Shown: positions 21,893 to 35,427, numbered from the stretch's first letter. The stretch is 64,000 bases of DNA from Hermatobates lingyangjiaoensis (GCA_026182355.1 JAPFBL010000372.1:236001-300000), one strand, 5' to 3'. The notes: generated by a model not told the origin, from the sequence alone. Translations and numbers: made by a program.

Positions 21893-22920
21893 AGTCGAAT
21901 GATAAATTCTTTGTTACCAAATCTGATGCCTTTTGTAACTATGGAAAGTATTGTTATCAGAAAAAAAAATGTATATATATATCCATTCCTTATCTTCCAA
22001 ATGTTAACAAAAATTTAACATCTGAGAAATTTAATTTCTTTTGAAAATTGTTTATTCAATTGTATGTTGTTTATAGACAGTGATATTATGGTACATTATT
22101 AGAGTTAAGAAATTAATTTTGGCTACTCGTTAATTCACTTAGCCACTAGCTCTGAAATATCAAAATTTTTCATATTACTTCTTCCTAAAATTATTATAGA
22201 GAAATAATTATTTAATTTTTGACCTATCTTACTCGTTACATTTGTTTACGTAAGCATGCAAAAAAAATTTCAGAGTACAGCCAAACAGATTCCTTAGACT
22301 ATAAATATTTTTAAAAAGTCTTAAAGTTGTTTTAAAAGAGTTCTTGGACGTAAAAAGTTAGTCTGAACGTTTCTTAGTTAGTCGTAAAAACCCTTCTTAG
22401 TTAGTGTTTTATAAAAAAATTTAAACTTTTCAATAAATTATGAATCAGGTGTATTCATTTTAGGGTGCTGAAGTATTACAGTTTCTTCACTTGATCATAC
22501 TAGTATTAATCATCATTATCTAATCAATTAATTAATTAATATTATGGTGTTGAGTTTCTATGCTATTGTTCTTTTGAGTGCGTAGATTAAGGTTTTGAGA
22601 GTATGATATCATCAGTGTTTCTATCTTGTACTTTAAATTATATACATTTTTTTTTCTTGATAATTCGACTACAATTACATGTATTTAGAAGCAATTTTGA
22701 TTTAGGGTTACTCCTTTAGCTTTTTGATTATGTGACGTGAATCGGGTCACCCATTGGTTGCACTCCGTAACTATGTTTAAGCTTTAGGGTGACAGAAAGT
22801 CACGTGGCCATTGTCGTTTTAGTCGTCTTTGGGGGTTTGTGGGGATTACTAGTTGGGAAAAAAATTATATACATTAAAACCAAAAATAAATCAAAATAGA
22901 ACACAATACACTATGGTACA
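21893..22920. other. Unannotated AT-rich spacer
   Basis: Includes a small (TTAA)n run near 22526. No gene recognised. Confidence 0.4.
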
Positions 22921-22965
22921 CTTTCAATATTTCGATCCTCCTAATGGACGTCATCAGGAGAAAAA
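22921..22965 (-). ncRNA. Hammerhead-like motif, solitary
   Basis: On the minus strand: CTC, CTGATGA, C, an imperfect longer stem II (TCC/GGA), GAAA, palindrome ATAT, U, then GAAAG. No inverted partner arm is clear. Position and orientation fit a worn PLE remnant. Confidence 0.45.
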
Positions 22966-23177
22966 TTAGTAGGGAGATGAAATTGTCGGTTCCCAATCTG
23001 GTCAGTCAACAGAGGTTTGACAAACAATATCTCTTCCATTTCATCTTATTTGAAATTCTTCTGATTACTGAACTTCTCTAAAAATAACTTCATTTTTCTC
23101 TGAATTTGTAGTGATTAATTTAAATATTTATTTAAATGTAAATATATCTATAATAAATAAACGTAAATTGATTTAAG

Positions 23178-23504
<327 letters not shown>

Positions 23505-23527
23505 TATATATATATATATATATATAA

Positions 23528-23815
23528 CAGTTCAGTTCAAAATTGAGGATAGGGAGCACACAACGTAGACATAAAGCACACTTAGAAACTCAAATTTTCG
23601 GGCAATTTTCTCTTCAGGAGAAAAGAGAATGGGAGATCAAGCCCGTTGTAGACGCAACGGCTAGTAACCCAATATTATCATAACCTTACTTCTTAATTTA
23701 AAGTTGATCTTTATTTCACAGATAAGCAGTGTTTCTTTACTTTGTGTGCTACGTATCCTCAATTTTGAACTGTTATTGTGTCTAGTTTGGATCGTTTTTC
23801 CGTTTATTAAGTGAT
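23528..23815. mobile_element. PLE-derived hairpin, family Q
   Basis: Left arm CAGTTCAAAATTGAGGATAGG, inverted at about 23752-23772, and tail GTTTGGATCGTTTTTCCG then (TA)n. A minus-strand core at about 23588-23622 has CTC/GAG helix I, CTGAAGA, GAAA and AATT, with a worn stem II. Confidence 0.6.
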
Positions 23816-23819
23816 ATAT

Positions 23820-25019
23820 ATATATCAATCCAATATATTAAAGATTATATAATGCAGTAGTTATGATTTTCAATATGTTACATATATAAAAAGAACTGTA
23901 AATTGTTTGTGTATATAAGATGTAATTATTTGTGCTTGGCACTTTTGTGGAAGTAGCACAAGTCGTTGATGTTCGCTAATTTCTGTAGAAACTAGTCTTA
24001 TGTGATCTTCATTAGAGTGTGTAATATTCGTGAATTCTAGGCTTAGTTGGCCAGTATGCATTGCTACAATGTGTGAGTTTTGTCTTTTTGTTCTTGCAAG
24101 CCGGACAATTTGGTGAAGAGATTGATAAAGGTGGTGTACCGGCAGGAGCCTTTTAAGTGCAACTCTTCAATGGTAAGGAGACTTCTTGATGCCTGTGTAG
24201 TGTCTAAGAGTAGTCCCTCACCATTACCATCACCACAGTGCCGCCAGTGCTACCACTACCTCTTTTCATTATTCCCCCACTCAATGCACTTGTGTATCCA
24301 ACTTCATTTCTTTTGTTTTTGTTGTTGTTTTTGTTATTTTGTCTCACGAGTGAACAGCTGAACACTGTGAATGCCACAAACAAAGGGTTGCCACATACTG
24401 AGTGATCTTTGTAGTCAAATATTGCTTTAAAATAACCAAACTAGTATAAAAAAAAAATTACTTAAATTACAGTACTTTATAAAAATACCTCTCCTGATTA
24501 GGTCATTTAAAAAAAAAAAGACAGCAATATTTCATATTTGATTGAATTATAGGCAAATAAATGTGATTGTAGGTTTACCATCACAACTGCCGTACATCAT
24601 ATGAAACAATTAAAAAAAAAAATTTTTTTTGAAGTAAGAAGCATGATGACAGAGCAAAGAGTAGCAATGTTACAAAAGTGGCAACCCTGCGAGTCGTAGC
24701 CATCGCTGTGTTCCTTCGCTTCACCATATATGTAGTGCCTCATTTGTCACATTCTATACTCCAACTGTCTATCTTTATCAGTGTGAAAGTGTTACACTTT
24801 TCTTAGCTATTTTTATTAGTTTTAGTTACAAATCACAGAAATATTCTAGAAATTATTAGTATTCTTTTGTTAATTAGTATTTAAATTTAAAAAAAAATAT
24901 ATAATATCAAAACAGACAAAAAACAACAAAAATATATTGAAAAGACTGCATAACAATTTTTTTTTAAAAAAAAAGTCCAATTTTAAACAAAACTCATGAA
25001 TTTATAATAAGGATAGTAA
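23820..25019. other. Unannotated spacer
   Basis: Short frames (for example 24080-24361 on the plus strand) show no recognisable domain. Otherwise AT-rich. Confidence 0.4.
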
Positions 25020-25270
25020 GTAGGTTGCAGCACAGTCTCTCAAGGGAACACATACATAAAAGGGCGAACATTGGCTCTTTGTGATACCACACAAGGGAAA
25101 TTGATTCTACATTGCGAGTCCTAAATTTTGCCTAACTCAAGTTTATTTACACACTAGGGATCTGAAACGAGTACCTGACGGCATAACGTCCTCTCTGAGG
25201 AACAAATTGCTCAGACTTATTCACCTCCCACCTGAATAAATCGAGGATCAAAGTGGGTGTTGAACCTATT
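25020..25270 (-). mobile_element. tRNA-derived SINE, minus strand, head truncated
   Basis: Tail (plus sense GTAGGTTGCAGCACAG), body (CTCTTTGTGATACCACAC; CTCAAGTTTATTTACAC) and B-box region (TGGGTGTTGAACC) match the other SINE copies. The A-box part of the head is missing. Confidence 0.8.
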
Positions 25271-25490
25271 AATTAAGATGCAACATTTTTACATTTTATT
25301 GAAACAAAATTTCCTGTTGTATTAAAAAACTGAGGATATTTTATTTTAGGTTTATTACTTCTGTAGCCTCAAAGATAATTCCCAAATTTCAAGATTCTAC
25401 ATTGATTAGTTTTATTAGAATAAAAATACTTTTCACGATCACTATTCTTTACTTAAAGGAAAAAATAATATTTTTTTGTTTTATTTTATT

Positions 25491-25645
25491 CGTAGTTGGT
25501 AACACTGCTGGTAACTACTGATTACTCGTTGGTAACACTGAATAGTAGTTGGTAACCACTGATTGTTCGTTTGTAACACTGAATAGTAGTTGGTAACACT
25601 GAATAGTAGTTGGTAACTACTGATTACTCATTGGTAACACTGATA
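25491..25645. repeat. Short tandem repeat around GTAGTTGGTAACACTG
   Basis: GTTGGTAACACTG or GGTAACTACTGATTACTC recurs about seven times in ~150 bp with alternating spacers. Confidence 0.85.
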
Positions 25646-25736
25646 TTCCTCACACTTCAAAGTTGATTTGATCATAAACACAAACAAAATTACATCTGAT
25701 ATTAAGTTTTGTTCAAGGTTGCAACATATAGTTTGA

Positions 25737-27120
25737 CTAGCAAATGTACCCGTCTTTGACGGAATCAAAAATTCTATTATACTTGGTATTCCAAAATATC
25801 ATATAGTATTACATATACTAATACTATAATTAGAAATTATAGAATAGTAGAAAATACCATTATTAGTACAGTGTTAAACAAATGCCTCTGTATACACCAC
25901 ATTAGCTGTCTGTCCTTCAGGTTCACGGAAGAACAAACAGTTGGAACCTCTGACTCTTGAGCAAGTAAACTACAGTTGACCACGTGAGAAAAACTTGGTT
26001 TTGCTAACTTGAATTCCTGCTTTAGATAAAGTCTCCCTTTGCGACTTAGTTAACGTCATTGCGAAATAGACTCTGATCGGACTTTGCAATAATTTCAACG
26101 TAAACAGACAGTGGCTCGGAATCAATGGTATGTGTGGTATACACACAGACTCCCCAATACCACATCCAGTCATTATGTCCGCCTCTATGGCATACCTGTG
26201 TAGAGCACGAACTCAGAGTCGTGTCCCGTTGCACAGTTTTGGGGCACTCATGTTTCGTAACATGAAATTTGTTACTGCTACTAAATTGCAGCATGATTGG
26301 TTCTCCTACTTTAAGTTTTTACTAATGAGCAGGCAGTCCAGGAGAAATAAATTCAGAGTCAATAAATTCAATTAGATAATGAACTGCTTCTTCATCACTA
26401 ATCCAATTTCTTTACTGACTTGTAAGTTCTTTCCTCGGTTTCATATAGCGTAAGAACTTGTTTGTTGATTTCTCATGCCTGTTCATATTAAGGGCTGAGA
26501 ATTGCTCGTTTACAAAAGATTTATTCTCAATAGATAGTACATCCTTAACTCTGTGAAACACCATTTCAATGATGTCAAATACGCAATATATTCATATGCT
26601 CAATTGAAATTAAAATCAACTAACAATACCTACTTGCCACACCTGTGTATTTTCAAAACAAACTTGTCTGTGAAGTTAGGAAAATACAGCTAAAAGCCCC
26701 ATAACTTCGCTTCTGTATTGAATTAATAATCTAGTTAGAGCCCATATTTTAAGTTAGGCCCACACAAATCCAGTGTCAATGTTTCAGCTTGCTATGTCTT
26801 ATGGTGGCTGAGTTTACTTGTGACAAACATTTTTCCGTTAAACGTCCATAACTTCACTTCTACGTTGAATTTCCAATCAATTCATAGCCTATATTTTAAG
26901 TTAGACCTACACAAATCTACTGTAAAAGTTTCAGCTTTATATGTCTTATGGTAGCTGAGTTTACCTGTGACAAAGTTTTGCGGACAAACCGACAAACCGA
27001 CAGAAATTTTTCTAAGGGTGGATTCGGTTTCTCCAATGTATGAAACGTAAAGAAAACTTGAAATGAGTCAGTTCTGAGCAATGTACAGACAAAATCATTA
27101 TTTTATTTATAAGGATTAGA
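25737..27120 (-). mobile_element. Helitron with decayed helicase
   Basis: Read on the minus strand it starts TCTAATCCTTATAAATAAAA at 27120 and ends with a small CCGTC/GACGG hairpin and CTAG at 25740-25737, followed by T. These are Helitron-type ends. The interior has two diverged ~170-bp direct copies (about 26700-26820 and 26860-26985, each with CATAACTTC and TTTCAGCTT) and a Pif1-type helicase remnant. The 5' flank is C rather than the usual A. Confidence 0.78.
25875..26530 (-). pseudogene. Helitron Pif1-like helicase, C-terminal remnant
   Basis: In order on the minus strand: SDEEAVHYLIEFIDSEFISP, PGLPAH, two stops, KLKVGEPIMLQF, then after frameshifts MTGCGIGESVCIPHIPLIP, SPIRVYFAMTLTKSQRETL, FFSRGQL, a stop where Tyr is expected, FTCSRV, and EGQTANVVYTEAF. 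The order GxPIM, IPxIPLIP, AMTxxKxQ, GQLY-A-SR is that of the C-terminal part of Helitron helicases. Upstream residues such as NMNRHEKSTNKFL are weaker. Rep domain and Walker motifs are gone. Multiple stops and frameshifts make it non-functional. Confidence 0.8.
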
Positions 27121-27640
27121 GCATTTTGTGAAACAAATCTTGATATAAGTTATATAAGAGTCTTGATATAAAACACTGATATATATATATCTGTGTAACA
27201 ACACTGAGGTATTTAAAAAAGTAACAGAAAGTGTTAAAATTGCTTTTAATAACTTAATAGAAACAGAAATATTTCTATTTGTTAAGTTAATTTCAGTAGA
27301 GTTTCATGCAAGACGTTCAAACCTTTCAAAATACCTTTCACCCTGTAATATTATTTCGATCAAAATTTTTTTGCAGTTAAACCTATAAATCGAAGCAATC
27401 CATTTTCTTTTGACCACAAACGAATTAAAAATAGAGAAGTGTCCTCTTTCAGAATAAAAATGGCATTATTTATACCCCAGTGTTTTTGTATCTGGACCAC
27501 ATATCCACTATTTTTTCTTTATCTAGGTGTGGTCCAGCCTTTTAACAGTACCAAATTAATTACTGTGACATGAAAAAAAAAGTTACGTAAGTTATATATA
27601 TTACATTCTTTTTTGTTTTAATGTAATTAATTTTATATTG
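27121..27640. other. Unannotated spacer
   Basis: Contains a 47-bp hairpin: CTGGACCACA at 27493 and its inverse TGTGGTCCAG ending about 27539. Otherwise AT-rich. Confidence 0.45.
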
Positions 27641-27647
27641 GTGTAAC

Positions 27648-27690
27648 TCTGAAGATGTCTAGAAATATAGACGAATCGTTTTTGGTTTTT
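27648..27690 (+). ncRNA. Hammerhead-like motif, family X-like, worn
   Basis: CTGAAGA, T, stem II GTCTA/TAGAC, then GAAT in place of GAAA, then CG. Stem II is perfect but the second core block is damaged. A frame starting here (27655-27870, MSRNIDESFLVF...) is not recognised. Confidence 0.4.
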
Positions 27691-29126
27691 GTTGTAACAG
27701 ACCTCGAAAAAAAATATTGCACTGTTGTCCAACCATTTTTTACTCCCTCCACTGTTGATTTTTGTAAGCTTCCCCTAATCCGAAATGCATATGGAAGAAA
27801 TGGAGATTTTAAATATGCCTGGCTTTCATCTGCCATAAAAGTCATTCATTTTAGTTTTATTTGTAACTGATAAAGTTTTTGTACAATTATTTGGTGTTAC
27901 TGTAGTATGCTCTACTTTCCTTCGATTTTCTTATCTAACACTTATGACATCATTTCATAGTAAACAACCCAAAATTTAAATCCTTTAAATGTATTGATTT
28001 AGAGAATTTCAACATTTACTTTGATTATATATCAGCCTTTACTTTGAACGATATAAAATACCTTGATACCTGATCTCACTTACTGACTGTGATCTCGCAT
28101 AGTATAATCTTACATTATGACGATCCCCTGTCAGTGACTGCAAGTATTATTTCTTCAAATTGTATTATTAACTGTATATGAATATTTTATAAGATTAAAT
28201 TGTTTAAATTTATTTGTAACATACTTTTAAAAACTGGTTACACCAGCTGGAACTATTTTTGGAGATCTGTTATACCAAAACTTGACTAGGATAATTTACA
28301 TTCTCATTATGACTCATAATGGATGGTAGTTAGCATACTATAGTAGAAAATCCATGGTAGGTTGCATACTATAATTGCACCAATTATTTTTATGAAGCGT
28401 TTACATTAGAAAGGGATACTATAAAATCAGTTTCATAATGTAACATAAACTTATACAAGAATATAATTTTCAATAGAGCCATTGTAATATAATACTAACG
28501 GTTGACTTAGTAAAGTACACTCTTTTTAGTGTCGCAGATAGATTGCTCTGTCATAGTGATGAATTTTCGGTAAAGTTTAAGAGGTCTGATACTTGTGTAT
28601 TATATTGCACCCTTTGCTAAGTGAATAACAGCAATGTTGCATGTTCGAAAGTCTTCAGGTTAAGATTTACTTTATTTATACTGTTATAATTTTTTTTTTT
28701 TGGTCCACATTTCCATTTAAAGTATATAGTATGATAAAAAAAATTTTAGAAGCTGTTTTAATGTTTTACTGTAGCATACCTAGTAAGCTCGTTCCTTTGA
28801 GTGTGCTCGTCCCTGACAGCTCGCTCTTGAGTTATACTGCTTGGATCTTCTTTCACCCTGCACGCAGTTAGACTCCTCATCTCCTGCCGCACCTCTTAGG
28901 TTCACAGATACTGTTATCTGACCTCTGACTTCATCCCTGTCCCGTCTTTCTCTCACAAACCAGTCCCTTTATTTCAGAATCAAATAAATTCTTATTAGCC
29001 CCCCCCCCTCCCCCAAGTCTATCCAGTCCCATTCTCAATTTTATATTCAGGCAGTAGACTAATAACTTTCAAAATGAAACCCCCAGTTCATAGAAAATTA
29101 AAAGCATCTTTTTTTCCCTTCAATTA
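27691..29126. other. Unannotated AT-rich spacer
   Basis: No gene or repeat boundary recognised. A poly-C run occurs near 29000. Confidence 0.4.
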
Positions 29127-29440
29127 CAATTCTGAGGTAAAATGGATAAACAAACCAAAGTATCCACACAAATGAAGTTTTATTCAACAACAACAACGCG
29201 TTTCGAACACTTTGTGTTCATCATCAGTAAGACACTACTGATTATATCTATATCAGTTACAAAATTAGAGTGAAATAAAATTCAACTTATTATTTGTAAC
29301 TGATTAGATATAATTTGTATTGTAGTGTATTCCTGATGATGAATACAAAAGTGTTCGAAACGCGTTGTTGTTGTTGAATAAAACTTCATTTGTGTGGAGA
29401 CTTTTGTTTGTTTATACATTTTACCTAAAAATGAGTAAAT
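29127..29440. mobile_element. PLE-derived inverted repeat, family V
   Basis: Both arms carry the core, 29197-29229 (-) and 29331-29368 (+): CTGATGA, T, stem II GAACAC/GTGTTC (one mismatch in the plus copy), GAAA, palindrome ACGCGT, U. The outer part is (GTT)n, GAATAAAACTTCATTTG and TGAGTAAATACCAC. I cannot pair helix I in this family. Confidence 0.65.
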
Positions 29441-30174
29441 ACCACTCAATTACGGATTGCACAAATAATGATTTCAATAGCAATGTTTTTCCAATCATGA
29501 TTTATGAATGCCAACTGAATTGGTATGAGCCTTTCTGTTGTTTAAAATAATACAAAATCGATCACTGCAAGGTTGATTGTACTACATCATTCCTCTTAGA
29601 CTCTTAAATGATAGTTTAATGTGAAACGGTTGAAGTTCGGGGATATGTTATTTCGATGGCATCATATTTAGTTCTTTGCTGGTCATGGAATTATTTTCAC
29701 CTGTCAGAATAGATAAGGTCGGGACTAAAAAATCCTGCCCGACCTAATCCAATTGGGCACACATGGGTAGGGTAGGGTATATATTTTGAGTTTATTTTCC
29801 ATCAGCCAAGGAAATCTCGGTCGTCTATTTTAAACAAATTCTTGATTTCATAACAAATATTCCGTAGTTTAGTATACATAATTTAATAAAAAATAGTTAG
29901 CGAGAGAGAAGATGCCCGAGTCCGTCCCAAACGTAATAATCGACATTTTGGCCATTCAGACCATGCTCGAATTTCGGTTAAGGTCAGACCCGCCTTAGGA
30001 TTTTTCCTCTAACAGTTATACCATTTTTAATCATTTCGGTGGTGTTACAGTATACTTTTTATACGTACATTCTTCTGTTATAGTATGTGGTTTGTTTTCA
30101 AACTTTTTTTATGACCATGATAAAATCGTACTGTCATATTATAATTATGATATTTTTTTAAAAAAAGTTCTCTT
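29441..30174. other. Unannotated spacer
   Basis: A local hairpin GGTCGGGAC...CCCGACC lies at about 29716-29743. Nothing else recognised. Confidence 0.4.
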
Positions 30175-30648
30175 TACCGTCTTTTTCCAAAAATAAGACA
30201 TTGTCTTGTTTCTTTTTAGGTCCAAAATACGTGCTAGGACTTATTTTTGGGGAGGGCTTCAAGTACAATAAGTAATAGGTAATAATCAGATTTACAAAAC
30301 TGAAATTCACAAACGTTGTACCTGCCTCGTCACTCTATGTAAACTGTTGTGTTTTGTATTGTATTTTGAAGATAAATTCAACTTTATAATAATTAGTGCA
30401 TTCCTTGAAACGAACTGTAGAGGTAAACAAGAAATTTCTTGGAATGTTTTGTTCCAAACAATTCTATGAAATATTAGGGCAGTAAGAGATACCTACTAAA
30501 TTCAACAGCATTTTTTTAAAATAATTATATTATTCATATTATTTTAACTAGGGCTTATTTTCAGGGAAGGGGTTGTATTCCAAAGTGTTCCGTAAATCAC
30601 ACTAGGGTTTATTTTCGGAGGATGTCTTATTTTCAGAAAAAGACGGTA
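30175..30648 (+). mobile_element. TA-target MITE, copy 2
   Basis: The element runs 30177-30646: CCGTCTTTTTCC at the left, AGAAAAAGACGG at the right, TA on both sides. 470 bp; same orientation as copy 1. Confidence 0.85.
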
Positions 30649-31057
30649 GTAATATGATGAAATAACTGCCGTAAAATGGATATCAGGTCATTCTAGAGTT
30701 GGTAAGATTGAAGTTAGAGATTACTACTATTTTGCTTAGATGAGTTATGTATAAAAGAGGTTATTTTACCAATGAAGGATATTGACAGTTAATCAGAGCG
30801 TCACATAACTCATCTGCAAGTTGTTGGGTTCATGGCAAATTAGAAAGTCTCCAGTGGCGAGTTGGTTTCAACTTTCCTGAAAAGTCTGATTGATGCTAAT
30901 TAGCATTCGGGTCTTATATCACCGCTTGTCCTCAAGAACTCATACTTACTATTGCAACTTTGTTCCGTCCTTTCTTTTTATAATTTCTTTTATTTCACTT
31001 TTTTTTTTTAATTTTATAATTAGATATATGTCGTAATATGTTGGATGAGTAGTAGGG
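30649..31057. other. Unannotated spacer
   Basis: No features recognised. Confidence 0.4.
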
Positions 31058-31369
31058 GGCCAGGGTAGCTCAGTGGTTAACGTACTCGACTCTAAACTCT
31101 AGAGTAGGTCCAGGGTTCGATATCCACCTGGTCCTCGATTTATTCACGTGGGTGGTGTATAAATCTGAGAATGCTGTCGCTCGGACGGAACGTTAAACCG
31201 TCGGTCCCGAGCCTGTACGATATCAAATACTCTTTAAAGATCCCTACTCTAAATATACTTGAGTTAGGCAAAATTTAGGACTCCCAATGTAGAATCAATC
31301 TTCATTGTGTGGTATCACAAAGGGGGGCAGTATTCGGTCTATGTGTGAGGGACAACCACTGCAACCTAA
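31058..31369 (+). mobile_element. tRNA-derived SINE
   Basis: A-box-like GTAGCTCAGTGG and B-box-like GGGTTCGATATCC with tRNA spacing; body TCGATTTATTCACG...GAGCCTGTACGATATC; tail GCAACCTAAAGG followed by (CTA)n. It has the cleanest Pol III boxes of the five copies. Confidence 0.87.
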
Positions 31370-32659
31370 AGGGTTACCTACTACTACTATTATTACTACT
31401 ACTGGATGAGTAGGGTTGGTGACTTGAGTTTAATGACAGCTTCAATTCAACTGAATCATTTATATGATGCAAATAAGGCTTGTGTTTGTTTCTTCACCTA
31501 TTTTACAATGAATTCAATAAATGCATGTCATTTGAAGTAAACAATGAAATATTTCATTGCTAAAATAGTATTTTGGTTATTACAGGGCGGATTCATTTTG
31601 ATTGAACCAAAAAAAACGTTTTTTCAGTTAAAAAATATTTTTTCGAACAACCGTCACTAAAATCGTTTTTGTTGACTTCCATCTTTTAGTGACCTCTAGC
31701 TAATTTTTGATCCTGTATTTTTTTTTTATAAATTACTATGTGTGTAGGTGTGCATCCAATAGTTCGTAACTGAAGTACTTTGTTTCAATTATGTTTCTTC
31801 ATTAAATTAATTTAAATTAATAGTTAATTAATATTTAATGTATATTTAATTATTTTATTCATACATTGCTAATCAATATATTTGTATACATTGCTAATTT
31901 TTTTTGTATAATATTATACTTGTTTCAATTATGCTGTTGGCCTAGAATTTGACAGTGGTGTCGAGATTGACTAGTTCATCCTTTGATTTAACCTTCCTCA
32001 TTGTTATAAAGTCCTAAAACTCTGACTCAGCATAAAACAACATGGCATTCATTCCTGTGGGATGAATTCATACGTATTGGCAACGTTTCGAAATCCTATA
32101 CTGTTCCTTTAATCGTAATTATGAAATCCTCGCTAGATATCTGTTTTAAAATGTTGCATCAAAACAAAACAAGCGGCTTGATGATGAGTGTGTTTTTGAA
32201 AGAGTCTGCACGGGGGCCCAGTCACGCTTCGACACCATCGTAACGGAACTACATCCTACGAGTAGCAATCTGCAGAGGCCACCTTAGAACAAAGTCTCTT
32301 TAGCGAACACGTCCAGGGCAAAGTCTCATATCTCTTTCATTATTACGACTTCTTGATTGTAGTCACAATAATTTCTAAACTCATTTTTATGTTGACCTTG
32401 TTTTTATTGACGTTTAGAATTTACATTGTATGAAGAACCATAGATTCGCGTAAAAGCTTGAAGTTAATCGTGCTTTCACTTTGAATTTTGCATTACTGCA
32501 ATGGTTGGTTGTATGTGTGGGACCAAATAAAAATTTTCATCCCATGGTTGTAGGTAACGGACTCCAGACCCTCTCAAATACCGATTAGTGATGCGTTTCT
32601 TGTGAAACGAAGAACTACGTGAAACATATCATCATACTAAATGCACCTCATATATGCAA
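31370..32659. other. Unannotated AT-rich spacer
   Basis: A GGCAACGTTTCG block at about 32080 may be a worn family W scrap. No gene recognised. Confidence 0.4.
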
Positions 32660-33216
32660 AGCACTGGCTACTCGAAGGGGGGGGGGGGGGGGGTCCGCCC
32701 CGGGCGGTACGTTCTAGTGGGCAGGATTTTGAGGAGTTAAAAATAGAAGAAATTAAAATAATAAAAAAAATTTGAAATTTTATACCAAAATGAATTTTTA
32801 AGGTCGTAATTGTTTTCATATTTTATGTCTGTAATACTGCTTTTAAACTGATTTTTCAACTGCAATATTTATAATTTAAAAATACATTAAATTTTTCAAA
32901 ACTTGTTTTTTAATGGTATTAAAAATTTATTATATTTATTTGCGTAGCTAGTTAATTTAATTTAACCTTTTTTTTTTACGATTTGAATTTTACGTTTTTG
33001 TTTTTGAAAAATCTTTTTGTTTTCTTTGATGACGAACATTTTATATTTATAGGAGTGCTGAAATGAGATGATAGTCTAGGACAGCAGTCTAAAAGTAGAT
33101 CCTTAATTGTAATTCCTTGAAAATAAATATTTTGAGGACTTGGTGAAATTTTGAATATTAGCGTATTATCAACGGTCAGCGGGGAGGGGGGGAACCACGC
33201 CACTGATGAAAATATC
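32660..33216. mobile_element. Interspersed repeat with G-rich ends, copy 1
   Basis: Starts near CACTGGCTACTCG, then a run of ~18 G; ends GGGAGGGGGGGAACCACGCCACTG. Interior blocks ATACCAAAATGAATTTTTAAG and TAGTTAATTTAATTTAACC recur in the copies at 42023 and 44057. Terminal CAGTGGCGTAGC/GCTACGCCACTG in the other copies suggests a hAT-like DNA transposon, but I see no clear target duplication. Confidence 0.65.
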
Positions 33217-34573
33217 TCAAATATAAAAGATAATATGTAGAAATAAACACAAAAGTTCATGTAATATATAATTTATTTAAATTTATGTAATTCATCTTGA
33301 TTTGGAATATCCAAACATTAAGAGCTCTTTTTTAAAATCAGGTATTGTTTTCAAACTATGTTTACCATGTCTGAAGTAGTGTGCCTAGGTCCAGACAATA
33401 TGTTAATCGTATGAAATATGTTTAATATTTATTAACGATTCTGTGATTCCAATTCAGTATTATATTTGGGAAACTTTAAATCAAGAGCAAAAAACCAGTT
33501 GTCATTTTATTTTAATTATAACATACCAAAGTTTTCTTGGGTAAACATAAAAAACCCTAATTTTTTTAGGATCGCTGATCTTTGCTTGGTCATATGCTTG
33601 GAGTATTAATGAATATTTTCGTTGAAAAGGGAAATCACAGAATACGATATGTAGCAAGTCATCAGACCGGCAGAACAGGGTCAGAATGACTTGCTTCCTT
33701 GTCTTGAATACCAGTCCTTTAGAAACACTCCGGAACTAGATATGAAGAAAAAATTCGCGGCAGGTTTAGCCGTCTTGTTTTGCTCATTAGGAAATGATCA
33801 AGTGGCAGGAGTTGACTGTCCAGTCATACAGCCAGGTCATCATTGCTATCAGAGAATATTCAGTTGGATACCCTTATTATGCATTACAAATAAGTGTTTG
33901 TTCTGACTCTTCTTGAGAACATGTGGAGTAGCAATTAGTTTTGTCTCCTGATTATTCTTCACTCTGTTGAATATTTTTTAAATTTTCGATTTAACAAATT
34001 TTTATTTAATAGTTCTTATAATTTTATGACGTTTATATTGTTTTTAAATATTTTAGTATCTTGGAATATGAATCGGTATCTTGGTATTGTGCCAGTCACT
34101 ATGACTTTTATTATTATTGTTATTATTATTAATATTATTATTAGTATTTTTATTATTATTATTGAACAACGTGCTCAACCAGAAGGCATTACATGCATTA
34201 AAATCATGGTTGGTATACTACAATCCTCATTAAGTTATGATAATTAGCTTACAATAATAATATTCATGATAACATAAAGTAATAATACTACAAAACAGTG
34301 ATAACATCACTTATCCATTTGAATTTATCAAATGGATAATATACGTGAGTTCGTAACACGATTTATCTATAATGCGAGAAATATGTACATCCTAAGGACT
34401 AAGTCTCTGTGTGAATGTTGATAGAGCAGATGTTAGTTGAGACTTAATATTACACAAGATCAGGTTGATATATGTAGTTTTAAAGGAGAGCTTTTGTGAA
34501 ATAATGAAAAAAAAAACCTATCGATTTTGTAAGACTTGCATGTTATGAATGTCTCCTGAATACATTTTTTGAC
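33217..34573. other. Unannotated spacer
   Basis: A 71-codon frame at 33691-33906 has no recognisable domain. (ATT)n-type sequence lies at about 34107-34160. Confidence 0.4.
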
Positions 34574-34574
34574 A

Positions 34575-35427
34575 TCTATATATAAATTCTCTTCGTGGCT
34601 CTGTATGTATGTATGTATGTTTGTACCTTATGCATTCGGCCTACAATGGACCTTTTTCAAAAATTCTTTTGCAAGGCACTTTGTATAGGTCTTGGGGTGG
34701 TTTTAGGCTATTAAACTCTGGGGGGCAGCCTAACCCAGGCCCCCTAGGGCCCTATAATAGATAAGGTTTGCTGTATAACCTGTTTGTTTACATTTTGACT
34801 AATTGGTAATGGCAACCGCAGGTAGGTTATTCTTTGTGATAATATTTCCACATGTTTTGTTCAATTATTTTTTCGATACAATGCTTCTTCATAAACAAAT
34901 AATATTTCATCAAAATATTGTTATTCAAACTTTCAAGAGACAATTTTGTTTACTGATATAATTTTAATTGGACATTTAAAACTGTGTGAAGTCTTCAAAT
35001 TGAAATGATTGAATGAAATGTAATGTGATATGGTTTAGCCTCTTCAACTAACTGGTTCCTAATTGAAACGATTTGGGGGTTTAAAATTCGTATCATATTT
35101 AACAGATAAGACATATCGCATTTAATGAGCTTAGACTTCTTTCAAATTTCTTGATGTATTGTTCGGCAAAAAATATTCTTTTTATTATTTGTTTAATCTA
35201 ATCTATCAACTTCCAATATTATTAGACAATGTGTGAAATTTATAATCACTGTTAGATTATATATTTTTTACGTAATCTATAATTTTAATTCTGTATTAAT
35301 TTCGTTTATCTCAAAAAAGTTAAGTGTAACGGAACTATAGGAAATTTAAATTGTTTTCGTTATATGTAATTTATTATTAGAGTTGAAATTAAATTGTGTC
35401 CCGGGTAAAGCCGGGTAGATCAGCTAG
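34575..35427 (+). mobile_element. Non-autonomous Helitron, copy A
   Basis: Starts TCTATATATAAATTCTC after A (34574) and ends with hairpin CCCGG-GTAAAG-CCGGG (35400-35415), then TAGATCAGCTAG with T following (35428). Insertion between A and T, 5' TC, 3' CTAG and the subterminal GC hairpin are the Helitron signature. 853 bp, non-coding, with a short (GTAT)n near the 5' end. Confidence 0.92.

Noticed and set aside
27655..27870. 71-72-codon frames on both strands as a gene
   Set aside because: The start lies in a worn hammerhead-like motif, there is no domain, and the opposite-strand frame of similar length is equally good, so no support.
29197..29368. Claiming an active hammerhead in family V
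   Set aside because: Stem II and the ACGCGT palindrome are perfect, but I could not pair helix I in any copy, so activity is not claimed.
33691..33906. Small secreted-protein-like frame (KKKFAAGLAVLFCS)
   Set aside because: Only one short hydrophobic stretch preceded by a long leader, no conserved cysteines or splice context; not enough to call.
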